Source of the DNA: Atrina japonica
Lineage: Eukaryota > Mollusca > Bivalvia > Pterioida > Pinnidae
Direction: 5' to 3'
Assembly (NCBI GenBank): GCA_030159075.1
Contig: BROG01000133.1
Location: 1,128,001-1,192,000, forward strand
Length of the DNA: 64,000 bases
Position numbers and translations under genes: made by a program. Numbering within the stretch: position 1 is the first letter of the stretch; every line of letters starts with the position of its first letter. The notes beneath the pieces are model-generated. The model had not been told where the DNA came from. It ran no database searches and saw only the letters and a list, made by a program, of their open reading frames with translations. Shown piece by piece: positions 13,117 to 26,200 of this stretch.

Positions 13117-13940
13117 ATACACCCCTGATATACCACCACCTTTTGTGTTCCTGAATTTTGGCGGTATAACAGGTTTGGCAATATATCAAGGTTTACTATT
13201 TTCGAGGTATGGTTGTTTTCATCATGTATTTAATCCCTGTGGTATATCATATCCTGTTTACAACTCACTATCGTAAATTCAGATATTTTGTCAATTGTTT
13301 AAGTTTGGACGATTTAGCCACACTTTTAAAATTGACAAAATTAAACCATCCAAAATATGTAGTAGTACATGTTTAACTGCCGGAAAATCTAGATTTGTTT
13401 CTAACATTATCCCGGAATTATTTCTAATGTTAACTTTCATCATTTTTTTTTATTACTATTTTTTTTATGTTAAAAATAACTCTCTGACAGATCGGTAATA
13501 CAAAGGCTTTAAGTTATTATATATCTCATCTACTCATCATTATTTCTTGGCATGTGATAATTGCTGTGTAAACACATGATGTGTCATTTTTTTCCAACTT
13601 TCACAAAAGCAAGATTTGAAAATTGTGACACTTGTAAGCTGGTCCCTATCTGACTTCTACACTTTGTTCATACAAATGGATACCAATTTATGACACTTGA
13701 TATTCGAGTTATCTCTCTTTGCAGCCGAAGTAAACAAGCTAACAGGTTTACTCTGGCAATATGTTTGAGGGATTTAACATATATAATGACCATTTGTACC
13801 AGAGAATTGATGGTGGATGGCAGTATGAGGGTTTTGGCATTACAACGGGGGAATTATATGGGAGGAAATCTGTTCTTCAAGAAATGTTATGTGGGTTTGG
13901 CATTATAACAGAGGGTGTTATAACAGGGGTGAACTTTATA
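13117..13940. mobile_element. Possible inverted-repeat element
   Basis: ACACCCCTGATATACCACC at the left and the complement of GGTGTTATAACAGGGGTGAA at the right are imperfect inverted ends about 820 bp apart. A copy of the MITE at 58254 (gtaaatt...ggccggaaaatct-like text) lies inside at 13272-13500. Confidence 0.35.
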
Positions 13941-13943
13941 CCA

Positions 13944-14030
<87 letters not shown>

Positions 14031-14050
14031 ATTATATATATATATATATG
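13944..14050. repeat. (TA)n microsatellite
   Basis: About 105 bases of nearly pure TA. The open frames here (Ile-Tyr repeats) are artefacts. Confidence 0.98.
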
Positions 14051-14536
14051 ATCAAATTTTGCATAAATTCTCTTTGTCAGATTCCTGCGCTGTCCTCTGT
14101 ACTTCGATTCCCATCAGTAACTCTCATTAGGGGGTTGAATTCCTCAGTAATATCCTCCTCATATTAAAAATTTTGTATTCTGTATTATACACCTTATTAC
14201 AAATATTTTATTTTCCTACCATGAAACTTCAATGATTCAAAAAGTCTATATACTACGTGCTGCACTGTACCATACAGAAAGAGTTATGCCAATAAAAAAG
14301 AACAAATGAGCAGTTTACTTAACTGGTTGTTAACGTTGATTCTTACAATTCAGGACAGGATAAAATATGACAACAAAGGCTACTAAATTTTCAATATCTT
14401 ATTGCCCACTGCAAATTTTACTTGCACTGGTGAGCAGGCAAACCCTGTGTCTTGGTAATTATTTGAATAAAGGGCAGATATTGGGTTTACTTTATCTTCT
14501 GATCTATATTTTTTAAAAATAGCAAAATAAAAAACT

Positions 14537-16060
14537 AATGTAGATACATATTCCTACCTTGGTACTGGCTCTGATATAAGTGAATGATGTAACTGAGTTA
14601 CATATTCCTACCTTGGTACTGGCTCTGATATAAGTGAATGATGTAACTGAGTTACATATTCCTACCTTGGTACTGGCTCTGATATAAGTGAATGATGTAA
14701 CTGAGTTACATATTCCTACCTTGGTACTGGCTCTGATATAAGTGAATGATGTAACTGAGTTACATATTCCTACCTTGGTACTGGCTCTGATATAAGTGAA
14801 TGATGTAACTGAGATACATATTCCTACCTTGGTACTGGCTCTGATATAAGTGAATGATGTAACTGAGTTACATATTCCTACCTTGGTACTGGCTCTGATA
14901 TAAGTGAATGATGTAACTGAGTTACATATTCCTACCTTGGTACTGGCTCTGATATAAGTGAATGATGTAACTGAGTTACATATTCCTACCTTGGTACTGG
15001 CTCTGATATAAGTGAATGATGTAACTGAGTTACATATTCCTACCTTGGTACTGGCTCTGATATAAGTGAATGATGTAACTGAGTTACATATTCCTACCTT
15101 GGTACTGGCTCTGATATAAGTGAATGATGTAAACTGAGTTACATATTCCTACCTTGGTACTGGCTCTGATATAAGTGAATGATGTAACTGAGTTACATAT
15201 TCCTACCTTGGTACTGGCTCTGATATAAGTGAATGATGTAACTGAGTTACATATTCCTACCTTGGTACTGGCTCTGATATAAGTGAATGATGTAACTGAG
15301 TTACATATTCCTACCTTGGTACTGGCTCTGATATAAGTGAATGATGTAACTGAGTTACATATTCCTACCTTGGTACTGGCTCTGATATAAAGTGAATGAT
15401 GTAACTGAGTTACATATTCCTACCTTGGTACTGGCTCTGATATAAGTGAATGATGTAACTGAGTTACATATTCCTACCTTGGTACTGGCTCTGATATAAG
15501 TGAATGATGTAACTGAGTTACATATTCCTACCTTGGTACTGGCTCTGATATAAGTGAATGATGTAACTGAGTTACATATTCCTACCTTGGTACTGGCTCT
15601 GATATAAGTGAATGATGTAACTGAGTTACATATTCCTACCTTGGTACTGGCTCTGATATAAGTGAATGATGTAACTGAGTTACATATTCCTACCTTGGTA
15701 CTGGCTCTGATATAAGTGAATGATGTAACTGAGTTACATATTCCTACCTTGGTACTGGCTCTGATATAAGTGAATGATGTAACTGAGTTACATATTCCTA
15801 CCTTGGTACTGGCTCTGATATAAGTGAATGATGTAACTGAGTTTACATATTCCTACCTTGGTACTGGCTCTGATATAAGTGAATGATGTAACTGAGTTAC
15901 ATATTCCTACCTTGGTACTGGCTCTGATATAAGTGAATGATGTAACTGAGTTACATATTCCTACCTTGGTACTGGCTCTGATATAAGTGAATGATGTAAC
16001 TGAGTTACATATTCCTACCTTGGTACTGGCTCTGATATAAGTGAATGATGTAACTGAGTT
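14537..16060. repeat. 54-bp minisatellite built from TALPID3 exon 8 end and its 5' splice site, about 28 copies
   Basis: On the minus strand each unit is 40 bases identical to the end of TALPID3 exon 8 (ctcagttacatcattcactt, atatcagagccagtaccaag) plus 14 intron bases (gtaggaatatgtaa). The array abuts and includes the end of the exon, changing to unique exon sequence at 16061. Copies are nearly identical, with only a few single-base insertions (about 15132, 15390, 15842) and one substitution near 14814. Every copy keeps a usable-looking donor CCAAG|gtagga. Confidence 0.97.
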
Positions 16061-16124
16061 GGTTCTGGGACTGCTCTCCTGGGAGAAACATCTGATGCTA
16101 ATATCTCTTCTAAGATCCCTCTGT
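16019..16124 (-). CDS. KIAA0586: TALPID3 coding exon 8, its 3' end copied into a minisatellite
   Basis: This 106-nt exon joins exon 7 in frame and encodes DRGILEEILASDVSPRRAVP and then EPTQLHHSLISEPVP; GILEEIL matches a conserved short helix in vertebrate TALPID3. The acceptor is tataattcag and the donor gtagga, phase 2 out. The last 40 exon bases plus 14 intron bases are the unit of the array at 14537-16060. Reading through the donor meets TAG at once. Confidence 0.8.
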
Positions 16125-19100
16125 CTGAATTATAAACAGAAATAAGGCTTGTCATCAATGGCTAAATACTCTGTTAGCAGGGCTTTTTCTATAGTGTCCA
16201 CAGGGCCAAATTCAGTCCCATTCCCAATGCAAAATGCATGTATTTTTCCCCATTTGATGAAAAAATTACCAATTTCATGCTGAGCTCATGACAGTAATGA
16301 AAAAAAAAATGTATGGGGAAATGCATTAAGATTTCTATGTGTGCACACAATTTTTCCTAATATAACACAAATTCACATTAAAATTCCCAATTGTGTTGCC
16401 AATGGCAACTGACAGAAAAAAACATCTGGTTAGTCATATATAAGACATTAATGTATTTAAGGAATGTCACTTGCAAGTAACTGCATTTACCATACTTAAT
16501 TTGAAATCGATATTCATTATTTTTTCCAAATGTAATGACCATTTTATATGGTAATGTTGGAAATTTGGGTCAAAATTAGGCCACAGTAACCAGCATTTCC
16601 TGCATTGTTGTGTAATGACCCTAGACAATGTGCATGTGAAGTATCATGGCTGTAGCTGCCCACCATGGCATGTTCTATGTCTGATCTATGACAGACTGTT
16701 CCTTTCTCTTATTCTGTGTCTCAACATTGAATTTGAACTTAAATCCATATTTCTATGGAATACTTTTTTCACAAGATTACAGCAAAACTGAATTTGAACT
16801 GAATACATTACATTTCAGAGAGAATGGAATACAACATGGCCGACAGGTGTCCATCTTGGATTTTGATCTCTCTGAAAATGTAATATGCACATCTATACCT
16901 CAGAGGGAACCTTCATAGTCAATTTTAAAAAAGATTCCTTCAGTACATTCTGAGAAATACATACTTCCATTGTCAAAATCCAAGATGGCCATCTGTCGGC
17001 CATGTTGGAATCCAATTTATCTGAAAATGTCATATGCACAACTACACCTCACAGGTAACCGTCATGTCCAATTTCAAGGAAATCCCTTCATTCTTTTCTG
17101 GGAAATAGCAATAACAAACTTCCTATGGTCAAAATCCGCCTGTAAGCCATGTTGGATTCCGATTTCTCTAAAAATGTAATATGCACAACTAGACCTCAAT
17201 GGGAACCTTCATGTCAAATTTCAATGAGATCCCATCAGTCCTTTCTAAGAAATAGGGGTAACAAACATCCTTTGGTCAAAATCCATGGTGGCCGCCTGTC
17301 AGCCATGTTGGATTCCGATTTCTCTAAAAATGTAATATGCACAACTAGACCTCAATGGGAACCTTCATGTCAAATTTCAAGGATATCCCTTCAGTCCTGT
17401 GGTCAAAATCCAAAATGGCCACCTATCGGCCATGTTGGATTCCAATCTGTCTAAAAATGTAATATGCACAACTAGACCTCAAGGGGAACCTTAATGTCAA
17501 ATTTTAAGATCCCTTCAGTCCTTTCTGAGAAATATCGGTAACAAGAATTGTTCAGGACGGATGACGGATGCAAGGCCATATGAATAGCCCACCATCTGTT
17601 GATGGTGGGCTAAAAAGCAATATATCAAACAAAACTCTTTGTTTTTATATTTTTTTTAAAAACCTCATGGTGACCCGCAAGTTTGGTTTATGCTTAAATC
17701 ATTACATAAAACTTTCGTCTTTTCAAGAAAATAAATGTAACAATATTTCTACAAACTTATAACTTTGACAAAATAACATGTTTATGTAACCATATTAAAA
17801 TCAAACAGAAGGGAACGTGAAAGTAAATAACAAAAGCTAAGTGGATAAAAACATATCATGCATATGGGAGTAGAGAAGGTGAAAGTCAGTTACAATTGCT
17901 AAGTGGATAAAGGGAGATAATTCACTCAAAATGTTACAAGTATCTGAATGATACATAATAAATCAACTGCAGAGTCATTTAAATAATAAAATTTAGCGTT
18001 GTACTAAGAAGATATATGAAAACTTTGGTTTGGAATTATTCAATTATTTCAAACAAATACAATTACCAAGTAAAACATACATGCAATATAAATACATAAA
18101 CAATGAAAGAGATCAAATCAATTTCATTTCAATGTTACATCCATTGTCAATTGTCAATTTGCCAATTAAACCTATTACTTATGGTCAACTATATTGCATG
18201 ATAAGGATAAGTATGTCAAAAAAGTTAATGAATCATTAATCATTAATGAATAATAAAAGTTTATTTACATTTTAAAATATTCTCTTTGCTCTTTAACTTC
18301 TTAATCGCCAAATATTAGATACCATAAATACTCTCAGATTAATTAGTGATTCTTCCCTACTATTATGACTTACCTTTTCTACCCTTTAAGGCCGGCTTCA
18401 TATCAGATGTGTCAAGTGATACAGGCTTTGGTGCCCTTGATCTTGGATTTGGTGTATCCAAGGGCGACTGAGGAAAATGATCATTGGTTGATGTATATTT
18501 TTGTTTATGAGCATCATAATTAGGTTTATTCTCAACCTTATCAGAAACTGTTGTTTTGCTGAAAGCCTTTTTTGGCATTTCACATCGACGATGGGTTGGT
18601 GGACTTCGTGAAGGTGATCTGATGGTAGGTGACCTTGACCTTGAGTTGTCATATTTCGAATCAGGAATGTAATTTGATCTGGTATTTGGTGTTCTAGAGA
18701 ATGAAAGCAGTTTAGCCTGAAAATGATAGATTTAAGTTAAATGCTTTTTGTTGTAATGGAAACTAACAGTTGTTAAAAATAAACAGAGCAACACTGTAGT
18801 TGATTTGACAACAAAAATAACTTGTCTAAAATATGAAATGTTTGCCAGTGACCAATATCAGAGATGTCAAAATATATGGGCACTTTTAAAGTCATACAAG
18901 CTGTCAAAATGGATTTTTTTGTTTGTACTAAAAGTTTCAAATATTTGAAGTTTGATACATATAAAATGTTATGTGTGATATGTTAAAATTTCCTACAGAA
19001 ATTTTTAGCCTTTTTAACCAAAGTTTTGGTCTAATTGTGGGATATCTTTTTTATCAAATTGACAGTCTGTATGCCTTTAAACTACAAATTATTATAAAAG

Positions 19101-22100
19101 GTAATCCAGGGAGAATTAATTTATATCAGTTCATAATAAAAAGTAACACAGGTCACAGTAAACTTGAAATAAACTGAGTTAAAAATGGATAGGAATAGAT
19201 ATAATAATATAGCATACCACAGCTACATACGATGATCTGAATGTGTTGCAATATAAAAACTATTACACATGACACTGACATTGAAATTATATATATATCT
19301 AAAAATAAATAACAAACCTGTAAAACAGTTTGGTGTTCTTGAAGAGTTTCAAGGTGTTTGATCCTTTGTTCTGTAAGATCTGCTAACTGTTGTTCAAGCT
19401 GTTTGACTTTGTATGACTCAGTTTCCAGCTGTTCTCTTTCAGGTTTCTGGGTCACTCCATTCTGCAGCACTGCTATCTTATCCAAAATATTTGCCATTGT
19501 TGATTCAAGCTCTCTTTGAGCCTAAAGAAAAAATAAAGTTAAAGTATTGTTAAAATATCCACTTGGACCAACTTTGTGTGTGTGTGTGTGGGGGGGGGGT
19601 GTACAAACATATTTTGATTAACCAGTTAGTTACTGAAGTGAGTTTGATATAAACATAATTTATTCAAATGGACAAACCTGAATTGTTTCCTTTAGAATAC
19701 TCTAATCTATAAAAACTTGATCTATTGTACAAGATCTTGTAAATACATGTATTATCCAACCATCTATATTCACACACAGATCAATAACCTGTATTTTTGC
19801 AATTTCCAGGTGATTGTTTAACTACCGTAATCGGCTGTGTATAATCCGCATTTATGTATTATCCGCACCCCCACTTCAGCATCAGATCTTGGAGAAAAAA
19901 AGGAGTTCGTGCGTATAATCCGCATCGACTTTTGTCCACGGCCGTATGGCCGAAAATCGTCGGCGAGATTGATTATTATTGTGTGTAAGTGCAGTATTAC
20001 GATCGGAAATATTTTCAAAATTTTCAGATCGGTATTTGAAAGAAATAGATAAATATTTATTTTTTATAAATATATATATATTCGAGATATAGATAAGGGT
20101 ATGATAAGCAAATTAATGATTTGAAATAAATAACAAAAGAAATATCAAAACATCAGTCGAAGTCTTAGTAAAATTACATTCCGTTAATTACAGCACAATC
20201 ATTTGCTTTTGCTGGCGTTGTTGCCTATATATTTAATTAATAGTATGTATTAGAACAACATTTGAAATAGATATTATATTTGCGGAAATCGGCGACATAA
20301 AAGTTTGTAACAATTTAATTAACATCGAGCACTTGTACACAAGCGATCTATATATCCAGAATACGCGTGTATAGCGTAATTATTGAAACAAAGGGATGTA
20401 TTTACAGATTCCTGTATACTGTCGTCTGTTACACGCGTCATTGATTATGAATGGAGACATATACAACAAACAATAATTACCTTGGTGTGGCATTGTGTTA
20501 TTTTACACCTTTTATCATGCTTTCAATTTAAAATTAAATCATTCGTATTTTACCTGTATAATTGGCATGTTCCGTAACTTAGCACTACACTGTACTAAGA
20601 GAGGTTACCGGTATATACCTTTTGTACGAATTGTGTAAAATAACACATTCCTCCACAGAACAAAACACCCAGAAAACATTGTTTTATTTATTAATGTATA
20701 GTCATTATCTCAAAACAAACAACGCAAAACTGCATAATATGATATAAATGGGAAAATACGAAACTACAAGATACTACATATTTGCTGTTCCAGTTAGCCC
20801 CCTCATTTACAGTGACAACATGGCTGTTCGCTTCGTCGTTCACCAGCGTGAAATAATTATTTTTAGCATTCTTGTTGAGATTGTTCTATTTTTCAATAAT
20901 AACAAAACTTCATGATGAAGATAAGCAACAGGTACAAGTCCTATTCTGTTTCCTCACCAAACATCGCAACTAGGCTAGCTTTGCACAGGCACTTGCGTTA
21001 TGCAATCCACCGATTACAACACCCTGGATCAAGGGATTGCATTACACAAGTGCCTGTGTAGTCTAGCCTATTTGTAGGCAAATTTAAAGGGGCATTAGCT
21101 GTGTTTACCCCAAAAATTATATATATATTTGCAAGTAAATTAGTTGTAAATGCATCTGTATTATCATTTATATCAATCATTATTATTATTATTATTTTAT
21201 AATGTAACTACTGTGTGTTTAAATTGATGTAAATTACCAAAGTTTTCATTTCTTAAAACAATATCGATCCATATTATGTATTTCATTTAAAACTTTTTAT
21301 TCACAACAACTAGTTTTCCTTTTATCATTCACCTACATTTAATTCAGATTTTATAGCTTTTATACAATGTATAGTATTACATGTACATTTATCATCATTT
21401 TAACACATCCTGAAATTCAGTTCCGTTCAGTATGGGTTCTTTTATTACACACACCCAACTTCCACTTCCTCCATAAACTGCAAGCAACAACAGTTCTGTG
21501 ACATTTTTTGCCATGAGGTAAAGACTAACATATTTACTTGTCAATAAAGTATTCATTTTGGTTTCTAATTGGTTTTTAGCAATGCATTTTGAACTACAAA
21601 TAGAAAGAAATGGATTACTTTCAAAACTTAAGGTTTTTGAAATGACGAATGGTTGTACTTCTACTTTCATTTTGATAAAAGCAGACATTCGAAGTTAACA
21701 TGTCAAAATTTTAGGGAATTTTAAAGACCAAAATTGGGAAAAAAAGATACTATTTCCGACTGGGAATGGGGCCAAATAATGATCCCAAGAAGTGGCAAAA
21801 AATCCCCAAAATTAATTTGCCTGATCATAAATTCCGTCACCTCGGGCAAATGGGCAACTGTTAATTTCCACCCCTGGGTTCTGATGTTTGCACGAGGTGC
21901 TTATTATGGGAGGAAACCACAGTATACAATTTTTGGGGCTAAGTTTGAACTGAATTTACTCCAGCGTTTCTGCAAAGGATATTTTAATGAGAAAATGTAT
22001 ACACACAGAAGGTAAAATGGACATGGATAAACCTATGTCGGAAATATTTCACTCCTAAATCAAAGAGTTTAGATTACCTTAAATCATACACATATTCTTC

Positions 22101-23179
22101 TGATCAAGCTTATTACCTTTAGAAATGGTTGTGTAGCAGCTATAGCTGCACTTGCAGCTACTGCAGCAGTAACAGCTTCTGTAGTCTGTCCTCCCGGTGC
22201 ATTATTTTTTATCTCCCCTGTTTTGGTGTCCTCATGCTGTAGTTGTCTTTTTACTGTCAATACTGGTTGTACTACCCTCTTTTTTGGACCACCCTGTTCA
22301 TATCTATAGAGAGAATCAGAAACAACTGAAATCACCTAATTTCTTATAAGAGGTTGTGATTAGTGTAGAATTTGGTATTTAAATCAAAGGCCTGAATGGT
22401 AAATGATGTTGAGCACTTTATCAAATAAAAAACCTGTTGGTCTATTGGGTATACAGTGAGAGAAAAGTGTGTACCAGTATGTGTGCATTTGTACCAGTAT
22501 ATGTGCATTTATATGAAAGTATTGTATAGTTGCTTTTATTCGCAAGGGATTTAATTCCCAGTCAAAGAAAATACAATGAAATTGCCTGTGAATATAATAC
22601 CTGATACTTATAACGTATCAGAAAGACAATTTGTAATTAATCTTGTGCGAAATTTAATACCTGTGTATAAGTTACTTTCAGAAAAATGCAAAATTTTCTC
22701 CCAGTGAAATTAAACGACTATACAGTAAGATATGTGTGTTCAATTCCATAAATGCAAGAAACATCCATATAATATCATTATTATTCAGTTTATGGTGGAT
22801 CTATGCTTATGATTGCAGCCTAGAAAATCTAGTAAATTTAGGTGGACTCACATTAATACATAATATTATTGTACCTATGTTATAGAAAAGCAAGTGATAT
22901 CGGACTATAACAACATAATGGAACAATGGCCCTTGTAAAATAAGAACACTGAAATCTTGTTAATCAGAACTGGAGTGTTTATCAATTGACAACAAAAATT
23001 GTATTTATGTTCTAGAGTAACAAAATGTACCTTACTATAACAACACAATGGAACAATGTCACATATAAAATGGTATTTACAATGAATAACACTTCTGGCA
23101 TGCCTATAGAAAAATTTACTTGAAACATGCCTATATATGATGCATGTTTCAAGTAAATAGAAATGATACTTGAAACATG

Positions 23180-23270
<91 letters not shown>

Positions 23271-26200
23271 ATATATATGTAATTTAAAATAAGTGTAGAC
23301 AACTAACATGAATCTAACAGAAACTAGAGTGGCGATGATGTTGATGTTGAAAATGTTTGCCGATTTTATAACATACATGCATGATAATATTACCTTCTAG
23401 CAAAGGACTCTTTGATCAATTTTTGTTTATCTGTAAGTGTAAACTTTGATACACAAACATCATCAGAATGAGTTTTCTCATCAGGACCTGTAACTCCATT
23501 TACTGGGGCTCCTTGTCGCAGACCTGTTGTATGTACCTGTGAAATAAAATAAAATTTGCTGACTGACATTTCAAATTACAAACAGCATATCAATAATTCC
23601 TTGTTCCGGATGGCTATCATATATCACAGTAACATTTTAGCATTTTCGGCAACATCAGAGATACTGGGCCACAGGTTTAAATAAAGTATAGCACTCAATT
23701 GGCTCAAACTTTCATGGTTTCAAAGAGAAAACCATCTCACAAGTTTGTTCACCTTTTACATTTTTATACCAAATACTTACTACATGTACAATGAACATGG
23801 TACTTATTCTACACTATAAAGTTAAAAAAAATCTGAAAAGTTAGCAAATATATAGGTCAAATATTTAAAGTGTTCACATATGCTCTGAAGATTAAATTTA
23901 ACAAAGAGTTACCTTGATATCACATGTCTCAAATTTGTTTGACAGTTTGGGAGGAATTTTTTCGTCTTCATCATCTTTATTCATTGACATGTCATCCGAG
24001 ACTGATGTTCTTGCTGATATTGTAACAATTTTCTCTGGTACAGTGATAATTTTATCAGAACCAACATCACTGAGAGAGCTGACATCAGACACTGTGTTTT
24101 TAGCAGAAATTTCCACTATCTTCTCTTGCACTGTGACAATTTCTGGTTGGCTCTTGTCGCTATGGTGACTGTGGTTAGCTGAATCTGAATAAATTACAAA
24201 TAAGGTAAAATTAAATCACTCAGGTATATATACTTCAGGTGTACATGGAATGAATTGTTTCATAAATTTATACATGTAGTTTCTGCAGTATGTACTGTGT
24301 ATTGAAAAACTTTTAGTTCATTTATTATTTTTCACTCCCAAAAAAAACAGTAAATAGTCAAATGCAGATTTTAATAATCAAAATTTTCCAATACTTTTAT
24401 ATTCATGTCATGTCAAGCAAATTTTTCTGTGATTTTGGATATCCTGAATGCTAATGTAAAACGGTTTATATGATTTCATTTATCCTCTATAATGAACTAA
24501 ATAATACAAAAATATTGAGAGGGCACACACAAACACTCAAATAGATAGCATCTTCATGTAATTTGATATTGAGTGAATTATTTTTACAACATAAATGTGT
24601 TTGAATTACAATGTACATGTATATATAATGCATGGCATGTATATAGTGGTTTAATGAAAAAAATAAATAATACTTTAACTTGTATGATCACACACACATA
24701 CACACACACATACACACACACTCGCAGGTCACACACACACACACACACACATGCACACACACACTCACAGGTACACACAAACACACACAGGCACACACAC
24801 ACAAACACTCACACACACTCATAGATACACACAAACACAGGCACACACACACAGAGGCACATACACACACACACACACAGGTCACACACACACATACACA
24901 TACACACACTCACAGGTCACACACACACATGCACACACACACACACTCACAGGTACATACAAACACACACAGGCACACACACACAAACACTTACACACAC
25001 TCACTCATAGGTACACACAAACACACACAGGCACACACACACAGAGGCACATACACACACACACACACACACACATACACACACACCTACAACCAACCTG
25101 CACCTCTTAGTAGTTCCCTAATGATATCTCTCTCAGCAGACAGTACAATATTCCCTGTACTAACTATTACCTGGTTTGCTAGGTATCCAATCCAGACTTC
25201 CATCTAAGTTTTTATCATGTGGAGATTCTATGTAGCTCCCATCCATATCTGACTGTGTAACTTTTCTTTTACTATGTTTTGGTGGGGTGTGTCTTTCTAT
25301 AAGGGGAGGTCTAACGCTACATTCAGATGAATCATTACTAGGTGGTGTAAAACTACCACAAAGTTTGTCTGTGTCTTTCTGTGGAGGTGTATAGTTCCTT
25401 TTTATTGTCTTTTTATTTTGTGGCGTGCTCTGAAGTGTTACAATCTCCTTAGGGTTATTACTTATAGGTTTTTTCATAACATTATCAGATTTTGTACTTT
25501 TTACACTACTTTTCTGTATGAATTGTTGATCCATTTGTCCATTCTTGATTTTGGTTTCCATTACTTTTTGTTTATGCTTTTTATCATCTGGAACTTTCCC
25601 ATTCAATATGCCTTTGTCGGATGTAGCATCCTTTTGCTCTTCTCGTGGACTTTCATAAGGAGATTTAATTTCCCTCAACCGTTTTGAAGAAATTTTAACT
25701 TTCTGGGGTCCTGATGTATTAAAGTTGTCCATTCCAAATGATGATTTTGAGTACTTTGAAATGGCACTCTCATTTTCTAAACAAGCACTCTGAAAACTTT
25801 TTTCATTTTGTAGAGTCATGTTTTCTTGGTCAGCTAGAGTTGATCTGATCAGAACATCACTTGCTGTGGTGCTTTCATCTGAGCTCTTGTTCCAATGATC
25901 TTCTTCGTGACCATGACCTTGGTTATCTATCATATGACCTGTATGAACCCTCCCTTTATTGACAGTTGGGCAGATACCACTATCATGACTTTCACTCTGT
26001 ATTTTAGTTTTGGAGACACCACTAGATGGTCTGCTGCTTCTACTGCTGGCTGGGGACTGAGACCTGTGAAGCAACAGAAAACTTTAATATCCCTGTCATA
26101 CATGCAGGCTATAAATATCACATACCATAATAATAATAATAGGTTTAGAATAAAAATTTTATTGTTTGATGTTGCCTGCCTACCCACCTGAAATGCTGCC

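Noticed and set aside
13761..14167. Overlapping frames with Ile-Tyr repeats
   Set aside because: They run through a (TA)n microsatellite; the same kind of artefact appears at 23012-23302.
14537..16060. CRISPR-like array
   Set aside because: Units are directly adjacent with no unique spacers, the unit derives from an exon end, and the context is an animal gene. The other arrays fail for the same reason.
16688..17454. Plus-strand frames of 64-101 codons as a gene
   Set aside because: They are different frames through a dispersed repeat with five internal units of about 150 bp; the peptide repeats follow the DNA repeat.
19837..20052. Frames on both strands in the TAATCCGC patch
   Set aside because: Inside a TALPID3 intron, both strands open over the same repeated motif, no domain.
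24680..25207. Long His/Thr-rich frames (up to 175 codons) and Cys/Val-rich frames on the other strand
   Set aside because: They are translations of CA microsatellite DNA with no start context, splice sites or non-repeat domain.
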